Source: a virus
Reading direction: 5' to 3' (one strand)
Virus record (IMG/VR): IMGVR_UViG_3300020171_000021
Span: 1 to 64,000 of that record
Length of the DNA stretch: 64,000 nt
The translations under genes and the position numbers were made by a program. The notes under the pieces were generated by a model. It saw only the letters and a program-made list of their open reading frames with translations. It did no database searches and was not told where the DNA came from. Below are positions 1 through 7,965 of the stretch, piece by piece (the first letter of the stretch is position 1; each line of letters begins with the position of its first letter).

Positions 1-2
1 GA

Positions 3-155
3 ATGCCAAAGAACTTTGAAGATTGTGTTCGTACACTTCGTCTTGATAATTGTGAAATGTGTTCATTTAAATCAAAGCGTGGCGCCAATTGGAAAACTTG
101 CATGTTAAGAGTAAGAATGTTTCGCGCAGAAGGCGGAGCATATTCAGGAACATAA
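3..155 (+). CDS. Small Cys-containing hypothetical protein (possibly 5'-truncated)
   Basis: The frame opens with ATG two bases from the window edge and codes for 50 residues, so the true start may lie outside. Three cysteines (residues 8, 18 and 20) and a fourth near residue 34 could bind zinc. No family is recognised. A GGTGA ribosome site for the next gene follows directly. Confidence 0.45.
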   Translation: MPKNFEDCVRTLRLDNCEMCSFKSKRGANWKTCMLRVRMFRAEGGAYSGT

Positions 156-170
156 ATGAGGTGAAAAAAT

Positions 171-344
171 ATGGTAAAATGCGATGTAAAAGGATGCGGT
201 AAGCCAATGGCTGTGATGCATCCAACTAATGAAAGAACAGATGGTGGACTATTTGAGAACGTAACGACTAAGCGTGCATATTATATATGCACAGCATGTA
301 TCGAAACACTCGGTCTGAAAGAAGAAAAAATAAAAAAAACATAA
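171..344 (+). CDS. 58-residue-class zinc-finger microprotein
   Basis: This 57-residue protein has two Cys pairs, C4/C9 and C40/C43 (CTAC), as in a treble-clef or zinc-ribbon fold. The start follows the GGTGA site at 160-164. It is one of several tiny zinc-binding proteins in the window. The role is unknown; binding nucleic acid or modulating a host protein are possibilities. Confidence 0.55.
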   Translation: MVKCDVKGCGKPMAVMHPTNERTDGGLFENVTTKRAYYICTACIETLGLKEEKIKKT

Positions 345-352
345 GGAGTAAT

Positions 353-499
353 ATGTTATTTGATACCTGGCTTCAAAAATCAAAAGGAATAGACGTAAAA
401 ACATTTCAGCTCAGACAGTCAATTGTGCAGCAACAAATGATTGATGAATACAATGAAATGAGTAAAGAATTGGCAAACAAATTGCGCCAATCAAAATAA
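353..499 (+). CDS. 48-residue helical hypothetical protein
   Basis: The start ATG at 353 is chosen because a GGAG site lies at 345-348; a longer frame from 287 would overlap the preceding gene. The product is charged and probably helical, with many Gln and Lys residues. No family is recognised. Confidence 0.5.
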   Translation: MLFDTWLQKSKGIDVKTFQLRQSIVQQQMIDEYNEMSKELANKLRQSK

Positions 500-568
500 C
501 CATGGTAACGATGAATCATGAGATTTAATATCTATGATTACATCTTTTTTTAATAAAAGGAATACAAA

Positions 569-817
569 ATGAATCTCATTATAACACTCGGTTGCAATAA
601 AGTAACTAATGGACATATAGATACAAAAGTAGGAATTTTTGGAGTATTAGATGAACGATTCCGAAAAATATTACTTGGAAAAACAATTCCAGCAAGAGAA
701 AATACCGATTGTGCGCATAGACGGAGCGCACAATGTAATGTTGACTGTCTAAGAGCAAGAACAGGATATCAATCAGATTGGAAAGTATCTTGGCAACAAA
801 AAGGCAGGAGAATGTAA
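569..817 (+). CDS. Doubtful small ORF, possibly frameshifted
   Basis: The frame starts after AAAGGAATACAAA and codes for 82 residues. Only the first 25 or so look like a normal protein; the second half is rich in Arg and Cys. A second frame, ATG 651 to the stop at 752, continues with protein-like sequence past the stop to 831. Either two overlapping microgenes or a decayed gene lies here. Confidence 0.3.
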   Translation: MNLIITLGCNKVTNGHIDTKVGIFGVLDERFRKILLGKTIPARENTDCAHRRSAQCNVDCLRARTGYQSDWKVSWQQKGRRM

Positions 818-1005
818 TGAAACTATTTAAAAAAACAAGAACAATTGAAATTGAAGTAGATACAGGTAAATCTGTAATCATAAAAATAGATGTTCAAAGA
901 GAAGAAGACGGTCGGCTCATAATTTTTACAAAAATTGGAAAAGAACCGTCAATCAGTAGAGCAACCAGTATATACAATCCAAATGTTGTTCAAGATATGA
1001 AATGA
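817..1005 (+). CDS. 62-residue hypothetical protein
   Basis: ATG 817 is preferred over 778 because AGGAG lies at 805-809. The product alternates charged and aliphatic residues, as in a small beta-sheet protein. No family is recognised. It ends just before a TATA-like stretch at about 1012. Confidence 0.6.
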   Translation: MKLFKKTRTIEIEVDTGKSVIIKIDVQREEDGRLIIFTKIGKEPSISRATSIYNPNVVQDMK

Positions 1006-1043
1006 CCATAATCTTTATATTTTAAAAGAAGAATTAGATAACT

Positions 1044-1505
1044 ATGGCAAGAATTATAAAACATATCGAAAACAAAGAAGACCAAAGACGGAATGGTGAA
1101 TTTGTTATCGGTATTTCTGGATTTTCTTCTTCACATAAAATAAAAGATGTTGCAGGTGCTGATATAAAACGAGTTGCCTTCCATCCAGGAGAAGAAGCTG
1201 AAGCACTTCAATTATTTGTAGAAGCAAATGATGACTTGTGGATGCAACGGACATTACTAAATAAAAATGGATTTTATCCACAAAAATTGTATAAATCGTT
1301 TATCATATACCTAAAGACCGGTGTTATGCCAGACGACGTTCCAATAATTGATGGAATAAAGCTTCACCGAACCAGAACAACAAATTTCCAAGGAAAGAAA
1401 ACATTTGACGAATACTTGAGAACCAGAATTGACCCAGAATTGTTAGCAGATGAACAGTCAATTTTTCATAGTGGTACACTTATACGGTCGTTATTATACA
1501 ACTAA
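1044..1505 (+). CDS. Hypothetical protein, 153 residues
   Basis: The product is soluble, mixed alpha/beta, and has no membrane segment or metal motif. A TATA-like CTTTATATTTT near 1012 suggests it heads a transcript. No homologous family is recognised. Confidence 0.7.
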   Translation: MARIIKHIENKEDQRRNGEFVIGISGFSSSHKIKDVAGADIKRVAFHPGEEAEALQLFVEANDDLWMQRTLLNKNGFYPQKLYKSFIIYLKTGVMPDDVPIIDGIKLHRTRTTNFQGKKTFDEYLRTRIDPELLADEQSIFHSGTLIRSLLYN

Positions 1506-1529
1506 TACGGATAATGGCGCAATCTAAAA

Positions 1530-1727
1530 ATGAAACACAATCATCATGTCACATATGAGCCGCCAGTTGTTAAAAAACTAAATGGTGGAGAACATATACA
1601 AAAACATCATGAACAAGCAAGAAATCTTGCAAAAGAAATGGGTTTTAGTTTTAGAGAAGCGCAAAAAAGATTAAAATTGGAACGAAACGGAAGCAATGTA
1701 ACTATAAAAAGAATTTTTGATTTTTAA
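1530..1727 (+). CDS. Small basic helical protein, 65 residues
   Basis: The sequence is His- and Lys-rich, with a central helix (about residues 28-50) resembling a small DNA-binding helix-turn-helix, although no family can be named. It lies between two unknown genes on the same strand. Confidence 0.5.
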   Translation: MKHNHHVTYEPPVVKKLNGGEHIQKHHEQARNLAKEMGFSFREAQKRLKLERNGSNVTIKRIFDF

Positions 1728-1740
1728 TGAGGACAAAAAT

Positions 1741-1860
1741 ATGAGATGTAAAAGATGCGGAAAGGCTGTTGGAAAATCCGACGGAAAAGAAGAACATTTG
1801 TGCAGCACTTGTTATGTGCAGGTAAAAGGAAAGGAAAAACATGGCAGTGAAAATTTATAA
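1741..1860 (+). CDS. Zinc-ribbon microprotein, 39 residues
   Basis: Two CxxC knuckles (CKRC at 3-6 and CSTC at 21-24) are separated by 14 residues, a minimal zinc ribbon. The start follows GAGGACA at 1728-1734, the ribosome site used widely in this genome. The end overlaps the next gene by 20 bases. Confidence 0.55.
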   Translation: MRCKRCGKAVGKSDGKEEHLCSTCYVQVKGKEKHGSENL

Positions 1861-2083
1861 AGGAAAATGTTATGTTGTGGCGTATGACCATTATACTAGA
1901 AAAACTTCTGATATTGATTGCAAGCACAATGGTAATACAAACCTTTGCCAGGGATGTGTAATTACCACAGGTATGCCTTCTAATAGAGGAGCAATAAGAC
2001 CAAATTTGTTTGAAGGCAAACCTCCATTGCCACGAAATAAAGAAGAGGACGATAAAGAGAAGAGGTGGAAACGTGTCAGTTGA
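1841..2083 (+). CDS. Hypothetical Cys-containing protein, 80 residues
   Basis: The start ATG lies inside the preceding zinc-ribbon gene and follows AAAGGAAAGG. Four cysteines in the first 40 residues may bind metal. The C-terminal third is highly charged. The family is unknown. Confidence 0.55.
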   Translation: MAVKIYKGKCYVVAYDHYTRKTSDIDCKHNGNTNLCQGCVITTGMPSNRGAIRPNLFEGKPPLPRNKEEDDKEKRWKRVS

Positions 2084-2116
2084 AACAAGAACATACAAAT
2101 TATTTTGGAGCGTAAT

Positions 2117-2761
2117 ATGAGCGTGGAAACTCGTCGCGGCTGCGGATTCAGAAAAGTAGGCGGATTGTATCTTGTTGGCGGCGGAACAGGAATTCCTTGT
2201 ACTGCTATTCCAATGGTTGTAGAAGCGTGCCCAGTATGTGACTGCGGTATCAAATACTCCAGAGGATGGAAATGGATTGTACCAAAACCAATGTTCGAAA
2301 AACAGTTAGAGATAATTGACTGTTTGTTAAGTTGCCCAACAACAACCAATTGTCCATTTAAATCAGAAAACAGAGAAGGGCTCCTCTGGGTTGGACAGAG
2401 ATTTTATACTCCAGAAAAATTTATTCAGGAAGCAAATTCACTTGGAATCTCTAAAAGAATTGCCACAGTTCCAAACGGATTTGAAGTTGGTAAAACCTGG
2501 GTATTGCTTGCACATAAGGAAGCAGGCAGAGATACATTTGGAAAAAAGAAACCAGCTGTCTTCTACGTTTTCAGACCAACTGCAATTGAAAAAATTGTAA
2601 CACAAACTGACTTCGATAATAATCTGGATGGAATGAATAAACTGCGCAAACGTGGAATTACTCCTATTGCAGTGCCAGACGAAGATGCTGACCACCGCGG
2701 AACGGTATATGACGATGCACCAGCAATTTCGGTGCCAAAACAGACGAGTCTTTTTGATTAA
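2117..2761 (+). CDS. Unknown protein with Cys cluster and C-terminal clamp-like tag
   Basis: ATG 2117 follows TTGGAG at 2105-2110. The 214-residue product has a Gly-rich N-terminus, then a Cys cluster (CPVCDC near residue 37), and further cysteines near 72-79 that may hold zinc. The last residues read KQTSLFD, which fits a clamp-binding peptide (Q-x-x-L-F). The same type of ending occurs on PolB and on the DpdA-like protein, so a role at the replication fork is inferred. I recognise no catalytic family. Confidence 0.75.
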   Translation: MSVETRRGCGFRKVGGLYLVGGGTGIPCTAIPMVVEACPVCDCGIKYSRGWKWIVPKPMFEKQLEIIDCLLSCPTTTNCPFKSENREGLLWVGQRFYTPEKFIQEANSLGISKRIATVPNGFEVGKTWVLLAHKEAGRDTFGKKKPAVFYVFRPTAIEKIVTQTDFDNNLDGMNKLRKRGITPIAVPDEDADHRGTVYDDAPAISVPKQTSLFD

Positions 2762-2779
2762 AGAGGCTCTATACATTTT

Positions 2780-3367
2780 ATGTCTGACAAAAGATGGATT
2801 CCCGAAACGTATAAATGTTCGTTTAAAAATATTGTTGGATTTTGCACTCAACCAGGTTGGCTATATCCGCTCAAATTTATTGAGGCGCCGCCAGGCAAAG
2901 TGTTAGAAGTCGGATGCGGCTCAGGAAAATGGAGCGCATTGTTTGCATTAATTGGGTTTCAGGTAACTTGCACTGATACTGACCCAATGATGTTACAACA
3001 GGTAAGAACAAACTTTCCAAACATTAAAATGCGTTATAAAGTCGCAACATTACCATATATTAGTGACCAGTTTGCTGAACAATTTGATGTGGTTTTCAAC
3101 GAAGGAACTATTGAGCATTTTCTTAATAATACCGCCCGTCTACGTGCAATAGAAGATATGATAAAATGCTTGAGACCAGGCGGAGTTTTCTTTCTTATAG
3201 TTCCATATTATCCACACTCAAATCCGCCAGAAGATGAATTTAAATATACACCTGACATTTTAAAAGCAGAAGTAGCAGTGTTTATAACCTCAAGACCTCC
3301 CGATACATGGGTGCTCAAAGAAGTAGATGGTGATAGACACTTTTTAGGAGTAATAATAAAAAAGTGA
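2780..3367 (+). CDS. Class I SAM-dependent methyltransferase
   Basis: Motif I VLEVGCGSG lies at residues 41-49 and binds S-adenosylmethionine. An acidic loop follows (TDTDP), then the FDVVFNEG post-motif and a LRPGG turn near residue 135. These define a class I (Rossmann) methyltransferase of 195 residues. The substrate cannot be told: DNA, protein and small molecules are all possible. It lies 18 bases after the tagged unknown gene. Confidence 0.85.
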   Translation: MSDKRWIPETYKCSFKNIVGFCTQPGWLYPLKFIEAPPGKVLEVGCGSGKWSALFALIGFQVTCTDTDPMMLQQVRTNFPNIKMRYKVATLPYISDQFAEQFDVVFNEGTIEHFLNNTARLRAIEDMIKCLRPGGVFFLIVPYYPHSNPPEDEFKYTPDILKAEVAVFITSRPPDTWVLKEVDGDRHFLGVIIKK

Positions 3368-3371
3368 TAAA

Positions 3372-3614
3372 ATGGTACTAAGACTTTTATTTTTTATTCT
3401 TGGTATTGTTGGACATGAATTTTATCATGTGTACCAATTGAATAAACTTGGTATTCATAATTTCTGGATTCAATGGTTTCCAATTCCAACGGTACATTTT
3501 TATTATCAAGAAAAACTTAAACCAATTGTAACTTCATGGCAAATGGAAATAATTCCGTCAATCATAACTATAATATGTTGGGCAATAGTCCTTTACATAG
3601 AGATAACAAATTAA
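3372..3614 (+). CDS. Membrane microprotein with HExxH motif
   Basis: This 80-residue protein has a hydrophobic N-terminal helix running into GHEFYHVYQL (HEFYH at about 15-19), and a second hydrophobic helix at the C-terminus. HExxH inside or beside a membrane helix is the zinc motif of site-2-type and other membrane metallopeptidases, but the protein is far shorter than those families. It may be a minimal protease, a decoy, or a chance match. Confidence 0.6.
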   Translation: MVLRLLFFILGIVGHEFYHVYQLNKLGIHNFWIQWFPIPTVHFYYQEKLKPIVTSWQMEIIPSIITIICWAIVLYIEITN

Positions 3615-3676
3615 CCTGTGGCCGCCCAGTTATGGGCAAAAAAGATTGAAGGTCTGGAGGACAGTTTTGCCACAGG
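3615..3676 (+). ncRNA. Candidate structured RNA (three-way junction)
   Basis: CCTGTGGC at 3615-3622 pairs perfectly with GCCACAGG at 3669-3676 and encloses a hairpin (GCCC 3624-3627 with GGGC 3634-3637). A weaker third stem (GTC/GAC) surrounds a GGAG sequence. No long reading frame covers it. It could be a small RNA or a leader element for the exonuclease operon. Confidence 0.4.
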
Positions 3677-3725
3677 TACTACTATGTTGGTTTGGTAGAT
3701 AATAAACATTGTGGAAAAAATAATT

Positions 3726-3836
3726 ATGGCAGATAACATTGAAGATGACTCACTAGTGAAAGAATTGATTGCAATTCATAATAGAATAGATAAACGAGAA
3801 GTTGCAACACCAGTAACTGGTGGGCTGTTTGAATAA
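3726..3836 (+). CDS. 36-residue microprotein with Leu-Phe C-terminal tag
   Basis: The acidic helical product ends TGGLFE, resembling the terminal LF-acid tags on PolB and the DpdA-like protein. Its stop codon overlaps the strong AAGGAGG site of the exonuclease gene, which suggests translational coupling. It might act as a clamp-binding peptide. Confidence 0.45.
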   Translation: MADNIEDDSLVKELIAIHNRIDKREVATPVTGGLFE

Positions 3837-3846
3837 GGAGGATTGT

Positions 3847-4416
3847 ATGGCAAAACTTGATAAAATACTTGTGGTGGATGTTGAAGCCACATGCTGGGAT
3901 AAAAAAGAACAAGAAGGTAAAACCAATGAAATCATTGAAATTGGAATATGCGAATTAGATAAATTACCAACTGGTGAATACTTTATCAATCACCATGAAG
4001 GATTTTTAGTTACTCCACAACATTCAACGGTATCTGATTACTGTCAGAAACTAACTGGAATATCTCAACAAATGCTTGATGAATCGAGTATCACATTTGA
4101 AAATGCTTGTAGAATTCTTCACAACAAATATAATTCGAACCAATATATGTGGGCGTCATACGGCGATTATGATTGCTATATGTTCGCACAACAATGTAAG
4201 AGGGAGCATGTTGATTATCCATTCAGCAGAACACATATGAACGTAAAAAATTTATTTGCGTTACTGCATCAATTTCCACGTGAAGTTGGAATGGTAGAGG
4301 CGCTTCGTTATATGGAAATTCCATTAGAAGGAACACATCATAGAGGCGGAGATGATGCATTTAATATAGCAAAACTATTTGCGCAGTTATTAAACGATGC
4401 GCGAGGAGTAAAATAA
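3847..4416 (+). CDS. DEDDh 3'-5' exonuclease (DnaQ/ERI-1-like)
   Basis: ATG 3847 follows AAGGAGG. The 189-residue protein has exonuclease motif I DVEAT (Asp11, Glu13), a central Asp in the GDYDCY region, and a late HHRGGDDAF segment typical of the DEDDh subgroup close to ERI-1/KapD. It should remove nucleotides from 3' ends of single-stranded RNA or DNA. The four-base overlap with the next gene implies an operon. Confidence 0.88.
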   Translation: MAKLDKILVVDVEATCWDKKEQEGKTNEIIEIGICELDKLPTGEYFINHHEGFLVTPQHSTVSDYCQKLTGISQQMLDESSITFENACRILHNKYNSNQYMWASYGDYDCYMFAQQCKREHVDYPFSRTHMNVKNLFALLHQFPREVGMVEALRYMEIPLEGTHHRGGDDAFNIAKLFAQLLNDARGVK

Positions 4417-4823
4417 TGAGAATAAAAGCAACTATCGGACAAGAAAACGACGCATTTATCTGGGATGAAGATTTTACTGTTTCATCTGACAAAACTGCGA
4501 GAACAGAAATTCAAAAAGTAATTGACAATTTCAACGCATCACTTCGTCCTGGAGAAAGAAAAAGACACATTGTTGGACTTCAAGTGTTTGAAATAAAAAC
4601 GCTCAACGATTATCTCAAAGAGGCGCAGCGATTTGTTTCAAGAGTTACTAGAGAATCAAACAATGGGTATGGTTCACCGTGGGCAAAACAAAACGCTGGC
4701 AAGTGTTATGAAAGAATGAATCGTATTGAAACCAAAGGCGGGCTTACCAGATTTAAGAGAATAGTGCGGGATTCTTGTTTTTCAGAAGAGTTCCAACACT
4801 TACAAGACTGGAAGGGATTTTGA
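4416..4823 (+). CDS. Hypothetical protein, 135 residues
   Basis: The start overlaps the exonuclease stop. The product is soluble and charged, with a predicted long helix in its second half. No family is recognised; co-translation suggests it works with the exonuclease. Confidence 0.65.
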   Translation: MRIKATIGQENDAFIWDEDFTVSSDKTARTEIQKVIDNFNASLRPGERKRHIVGLQVFEIKTLNDYLKEAQRFVSRVTRESNNGYGSPWAKQNAGKCYERMNRIETKGGLTRFKRIVRDSCFSEEFQHLQDWKGF

Positions 4824-4831
4824 GTAAAAAG

Positions 4832-4957
4832 ATGCCAGAGCATCATAGGCTCTTTAAACAACTGAAAGCAGGCCTTTTCAAATGGAAAGACCTGGACGAA
4901 AGACAGAAACAATTAATACAGATACATTATCCGTTTTTATTTATAGAGGAAATATAA
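4832..4957 (+). CDS. 41-residue helical microprotein
   Basis: ATG 4832 begins just after the preceding gene; a TTG at 4820 is an alternative start. The product contains EERQKQ-like charged helices and a hydrophobic end. Its stop overlaps the ATG of the next gene (ATAATG), implying coupling. Confidence 0.45.
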   Translation: MPEHHRLFKQLKAGLFKWKDLDERQKQLIQIHYPFLFIEEI

Positions 4958-5331
4958 TGACAGAATTTGCAGATAGAGACGACCCAAGTGTTAGAATAGG
5001 ACAATATAGTACCGTAATACCAAATTTTATTACCACAAGAATAAATATAACCTCACGACTCAAAGACCATCAAGTGACTCGACGTAGTGTGCATAATTGT
5101 TATATAGAATATTGCAAACTATGTAATGTCAAACCACTAGCAATAAAAGTTTTTGGCAAAGTATTTAGCAACATAATCGAACGTGATTATAAGTTTAGTA
5201 TTCCGCCAAGAGTAAACTTTGAATCGATAGATGATAATGAAGAAGCCATGCGTTGCTGGTACGGCATAAAATTTAAACACGCGCTTGAAACAGAAGAACT
5301 CAACGAGATACACAAAGGATTATTTGCCTAA
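4957..5331 (+). CDS. Stand-alone winged-helix protein like D5 primase-helicase C-terminus
   Basis: Residues of the pattern SVHNCYIEYCKLC..PLAIKVFGKVF match the winged-helix DNA-binding domain that usually ends D5-type primase-helicases (Y-x-x-W/Y-C-x-x-x-x-x-P then FG). The virus's own D5-like helicase carries a related stretch at its C-terminus, including the late aromatic-Gly-Ile pattern. This 124-residue form has no ATPase part. It may bind the origin or compete with the helicase. Confidence 0.6.
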   Translation: MTEFADRDDPSVRIGQYSTVIPNFITTRINITSRLKDHQVTRRSVHNCYIEYCKLCNVKPLAIKVFGKVFSNIIERDYKFSIPPRVNFESIDDNEEAMRCWYGIKFKHALETEELNEIHKGLFA

Positions 5332-5340
5332 TCCTTTAAG

Positions 5341-5350
5341 TTTAAATACT
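5341..5350 (+). promoter_or_regulatory. Archaeal TATA-box promoter for the replication operon
   Basis: TTTAAATACT lies 40 bases before the start codon at 5390, and CGGAGGACA sits just before that start. The same TTAAATACT core recurs before several other operons here. Confidence 0.6.
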
Positions 5351-5389
5351 GTAAAATACATTTAAACATAATAACGGAGGACATTTCAA

Positions 5390-6400
5390 ATGGAAATTCC
5401 ACAAAATAGAAAAGATTTTATAACACAAGTTGCTTCAGTAAATGGTATCCCGTTAGAGGATATGCTGAAGTGGTATCAAAAGAAAATTGACGACACTACG
5501 CTCATTGCGCAATTCGCTACTCCAGATGCATTGCTAGATTATGCTGACCAAATCCTGTCAACATATATTCAAGATTATCATGGTTCTAAATTAACAGACT
5601 GTGAAATTTTTGTTATGGCATCACAATCACCACATTATACAAAAGCTGGAGCAATGGTTAATATGCATACAGGCCTTGCTATAAAAGTCGGTGATACAAA
5701 AACAAAATGGATTACCATAACAAATATGGAAGACGGAGAACAGGTCAAAAAACTAAAGCCGCTCATCACAGGAGTTATGGGAGTCAACATTGCTGAAGAA
5801 ACTGACACAACAATAACTGCATTCTCAAGACCAAACGGCGAATTTATTGAGCAAACAATTCCTTGGATAAAACCTGACATGGAAAGTAAGCGTGTGCTTA
5901 TTCGAAAATTGCTTAAACATATTGAAATTAAGGATGCCCAACAGAACATAACTCCAAAAGATGCAAAAGGATACAATGTTCCTTTCCATATGGTATTAAT
6001 CAGAGCGGTTCTTGCTAGAGTTTCGGTTAATCTACAGGATGACGGACACGGCGGGCAGCGAGAATCTTGCCCAATAAAATTAACTGATAAATCAACCATG
6101 CTTATGCCAGGAGATTTCTTTAAAGATTCTGAAATAATTGACCCAAAAGACCCAACTGGGCAGAAGAAGAAAAAAGTATATGGCGGGTTTGGTGGTTTTG
6201 CTGAAGCAGACGACGTGAGAGACTTGGGCAAGGGCTCTGAAGTTGAAGTTATCTGCCAAATTGACGACGCTCATAATATCAAACCACTTGCAGTATTGCC
6301 AATAACTGTTATTGCTTCTAAAAAAGCAACTGACAGATTACAAAAGTCAACTCCCCCGCAAGCGCCGTTAGTGAATGCCCCAAACGCAGCATCGGTGTAA
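5390..6400 (+). CDS. Putative single-stranded DNA-binding protein
   Basis: This 336-residue protein has its own TATA box and the strong site CGGAGGACA, so high expression is likely. It contains a central beta-rich region with KVGDTKTKWITI and VEVICQIDD segments compatible with OB-folds, a Gly-rich GGFGGF stretch, and a low-complexity C-tail. Its place directly before a RecA-like ATPase and a primase matches single-strand-binding proteins in other viruses. The assignment is by context and composition, not by a recognised motif. Confidence 0.5.
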   Translation: MEIPQNRKDFITQVASVNGIPLEDMLKWYQKKIDDTTLIAQFATPDALLDYADQILSTYIQDYHGSKLTDCEIFVMASQSPHYTKAGAMVNMHTGLAIKVGDTKTKWITITNMEDGEQVKKLKPLITGVMGVNIAEETDTTITAFSRPNGEFIEQTIPWIKPDMESKRVLIRKLLKHIEIKDAQQNITPKDAKGYNVPFHMVLIRAVLARVSVNLQDDGHGGQRESCPIKLTDKSTMLMPGDFFKDSEIIDPKDPTGQKKKKVYGGFGGFAEADDVRDLGKGSEVEVICQIDDAHNIKPLAVLPITVIASKKATDRLQKSTPPQAPLVNAPNAASV

Positions 6401-6403
6401 AAT

Positions 6404-7543
6404 ATGGTAGGAATTTTACCAATCGAGGCACCAAGACCAAGTGAAGACGTGGTTCCAACCACGTTCGACACAAGTCCTGACACTACAAAAGGAAAAACCA
6501 TCACTACCATATATGGCAATAAAGGTGGTGGAAAAACTACCGTTGGTTTTCTTTTAACACAAGGATTTCTTGGATTACCGGGCGGAAAGACAGCGGCTAT
6601 CTCTTTTGATGATAAAACAAAAATAACCAAAGAGCAGCTGTTTCCAAAAGAGGATATCACCGTTTATGATGGGAAGAGGTACTTTAATGAAGACCCTAAA
6701 CAGATAACCAAATCGGGCTATATTTCATACAAATATCTTATAGCAATACTTGATAGTATTGACTATGAGCCAGACTGGATAATGTTTGATGGGCTAACTA
6801 TCCTGTCGTTAATGCTGGAACAAGCGATGAGATTCCAAAATAATCTCCGTCCTACACAGGGTGTTGCAAATTTTAATGTCTGGAAAGACAGAAAGTTTAT
6901 GTTGCAAGCACTTCATAATCTAGCAGTAAGAAAAGCAAAGTACGGCGTTATCTATACAACATATTCAGAAAAGAATAAAATCATCACTGACGGTAATATG
7001 GTTACTGAAGAAGATGTTCCAATATATATTGACATCATCATGCAGGAAACAGACATTGTTATGCATTCCTCAAAATTAAAAGGCAAAAACGGCAATATGT
7101 TTTATTACACAGTGGATTCAACAAAATACAGGAATTATACTGGCTATGATGGGCAGCCGTTACTGCGCGCAAATGAAGTCCTTAAGGAAGGTAGACTCAT
7201 TGATATAACTGGAATGCCGGACACTCCTGAAGTTAAACCAATCTATGCACCTGCACTAATTACAGAAAAACCTGCAATAATCGGAACTGCCACTGACGTA
7301 CAAAACGCAGTTGAAATAGTAGCATCTTCTGCAGTTGAACAAATTGCTGTGGATTTAGCTCCGATTTCACCACAAGAAGAACCAAGATATGGTCACGGTG
7401 TAGAAGAACCTAAAACAATAACTCTAGCATCACCAGTGGTTGAAGTAGTTCCTACTCCGGTAGTACCAGTAACAAAACCTGAGGAAAAGAAAACCGTAAC
7501 TGAAGCCCCAATGTTTGAAGTACCTGACTTATTTAATCTATGA
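6404..7543 (+). CDS. RecA-like/Sak4-type P-loop ATPase
   Basis: Walker A GNKGGGKTT is at residues 38-46, and a Walker B-like DWIMFDG near residue 125. The size of the ATPase core (about 260 residues) fits phage Sak4/RadA-like recombinases that load on single-stranded DNA. The last 110 residues are a Pro/Val-rich linker ending EVPDLFNL, a possible clamp-binding tag. It follows the putative single-strand-binding protein by three bases, which supports a joint role in recombination or annealing. Confidence 0.75.
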   Translation: MVGILPIEAPRPSEDVVPTTFDTSPDTTKGKTITTIYGNKGGGKTTVGFLLTQGFLGLPGGKTAAISFDDKTKITKEQLFPKEDITVYDGKRYFNEDPKQITKSGYISYKYLIAILDSIDYEPDWIMFDGLTILSLMLEQAMRFQNNLRPTQGVANFNVWKDRKFMLQALHNLAVRKAKYGVIYTTYSEKNKIITDGNMVTEEDVPIYIDIIMQETDIVMHSSKLKGKNGNMFYYTVDSTKYRNYTGYDGQPLLRANEVLKEGRLIDITGMPDTPEVKPIYAPALITEKPAIIGTATDVQNAVEIVASSAVEQIAVDLAPISPQEEPRYGHGVEEPKTITLASPVVEVVPTPVVPVTKPEEKKTVTEAPMFEVPDLFNL

Positions 7544-7549
7544 GGAAAC

Positions 7550-7963
7550 ATGGAAGAAAAAAATATTGACGAACAATTATCGTTACTTATGTCTCAGCTG
7601 AGAACGGTCTCAACTGAGATGAATTTTTTAATACGACCATATAATACGATTATAGACGAAAATCTTAAAAAGGTTGAAGAACTTTCAACACCATACGTGC
7701 ATACCGCAGAAGAACTTCGAACACAGATTAAAAAACTTGCACTTATTCGTGCTGAGTCATATAAATGTGTTGCTGGTGCAATAACATATACAAAAGGCAG
7801 CACCCGTCGAAGTTGGGATTTAGACGAGATGGACAAATTATGCAAAATAGATGAGAAACTTAAAAAACAAATCTGGAATCTTAGAACAGAAACGCTAGTA
7901 GACCCTACAGTAAGAATAAAAATTATCGACAAACCTATAGCAGTAGATGCAACAAATGTGTAA
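7550..7963 (+). CDS. Coiled-coil hypothetical protein, 137 residues
   Basis: The product is mostly helical, with heptad-like Leu/Ile spacing in two segments. It lies within the replication operon between the ATPase and the primase and may be an accessory or mediator protein. No family is recognised. Confidence 0.65.
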   Translation: MEEKNIDEQLSLLMSQLRTVSTEMNFLIRPYNTIIDENLKKVEELSTPYVHTAEELRTQIKKLALIRAESYKCVAGAITYTKGSTRRSWDLDEMDKLCKIDEKLKKQIWNLRTETLVDPTVRIKIIDKPIAVDATNV

Positions 7964-7965
7964 AC

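Noticed and set aside
5635-6231. 198-codon reverse-strand frame
   Set aside because: It lies entirely opposite the strongly supported gene at 5390 and its product has no protein-like pattern or start signal.
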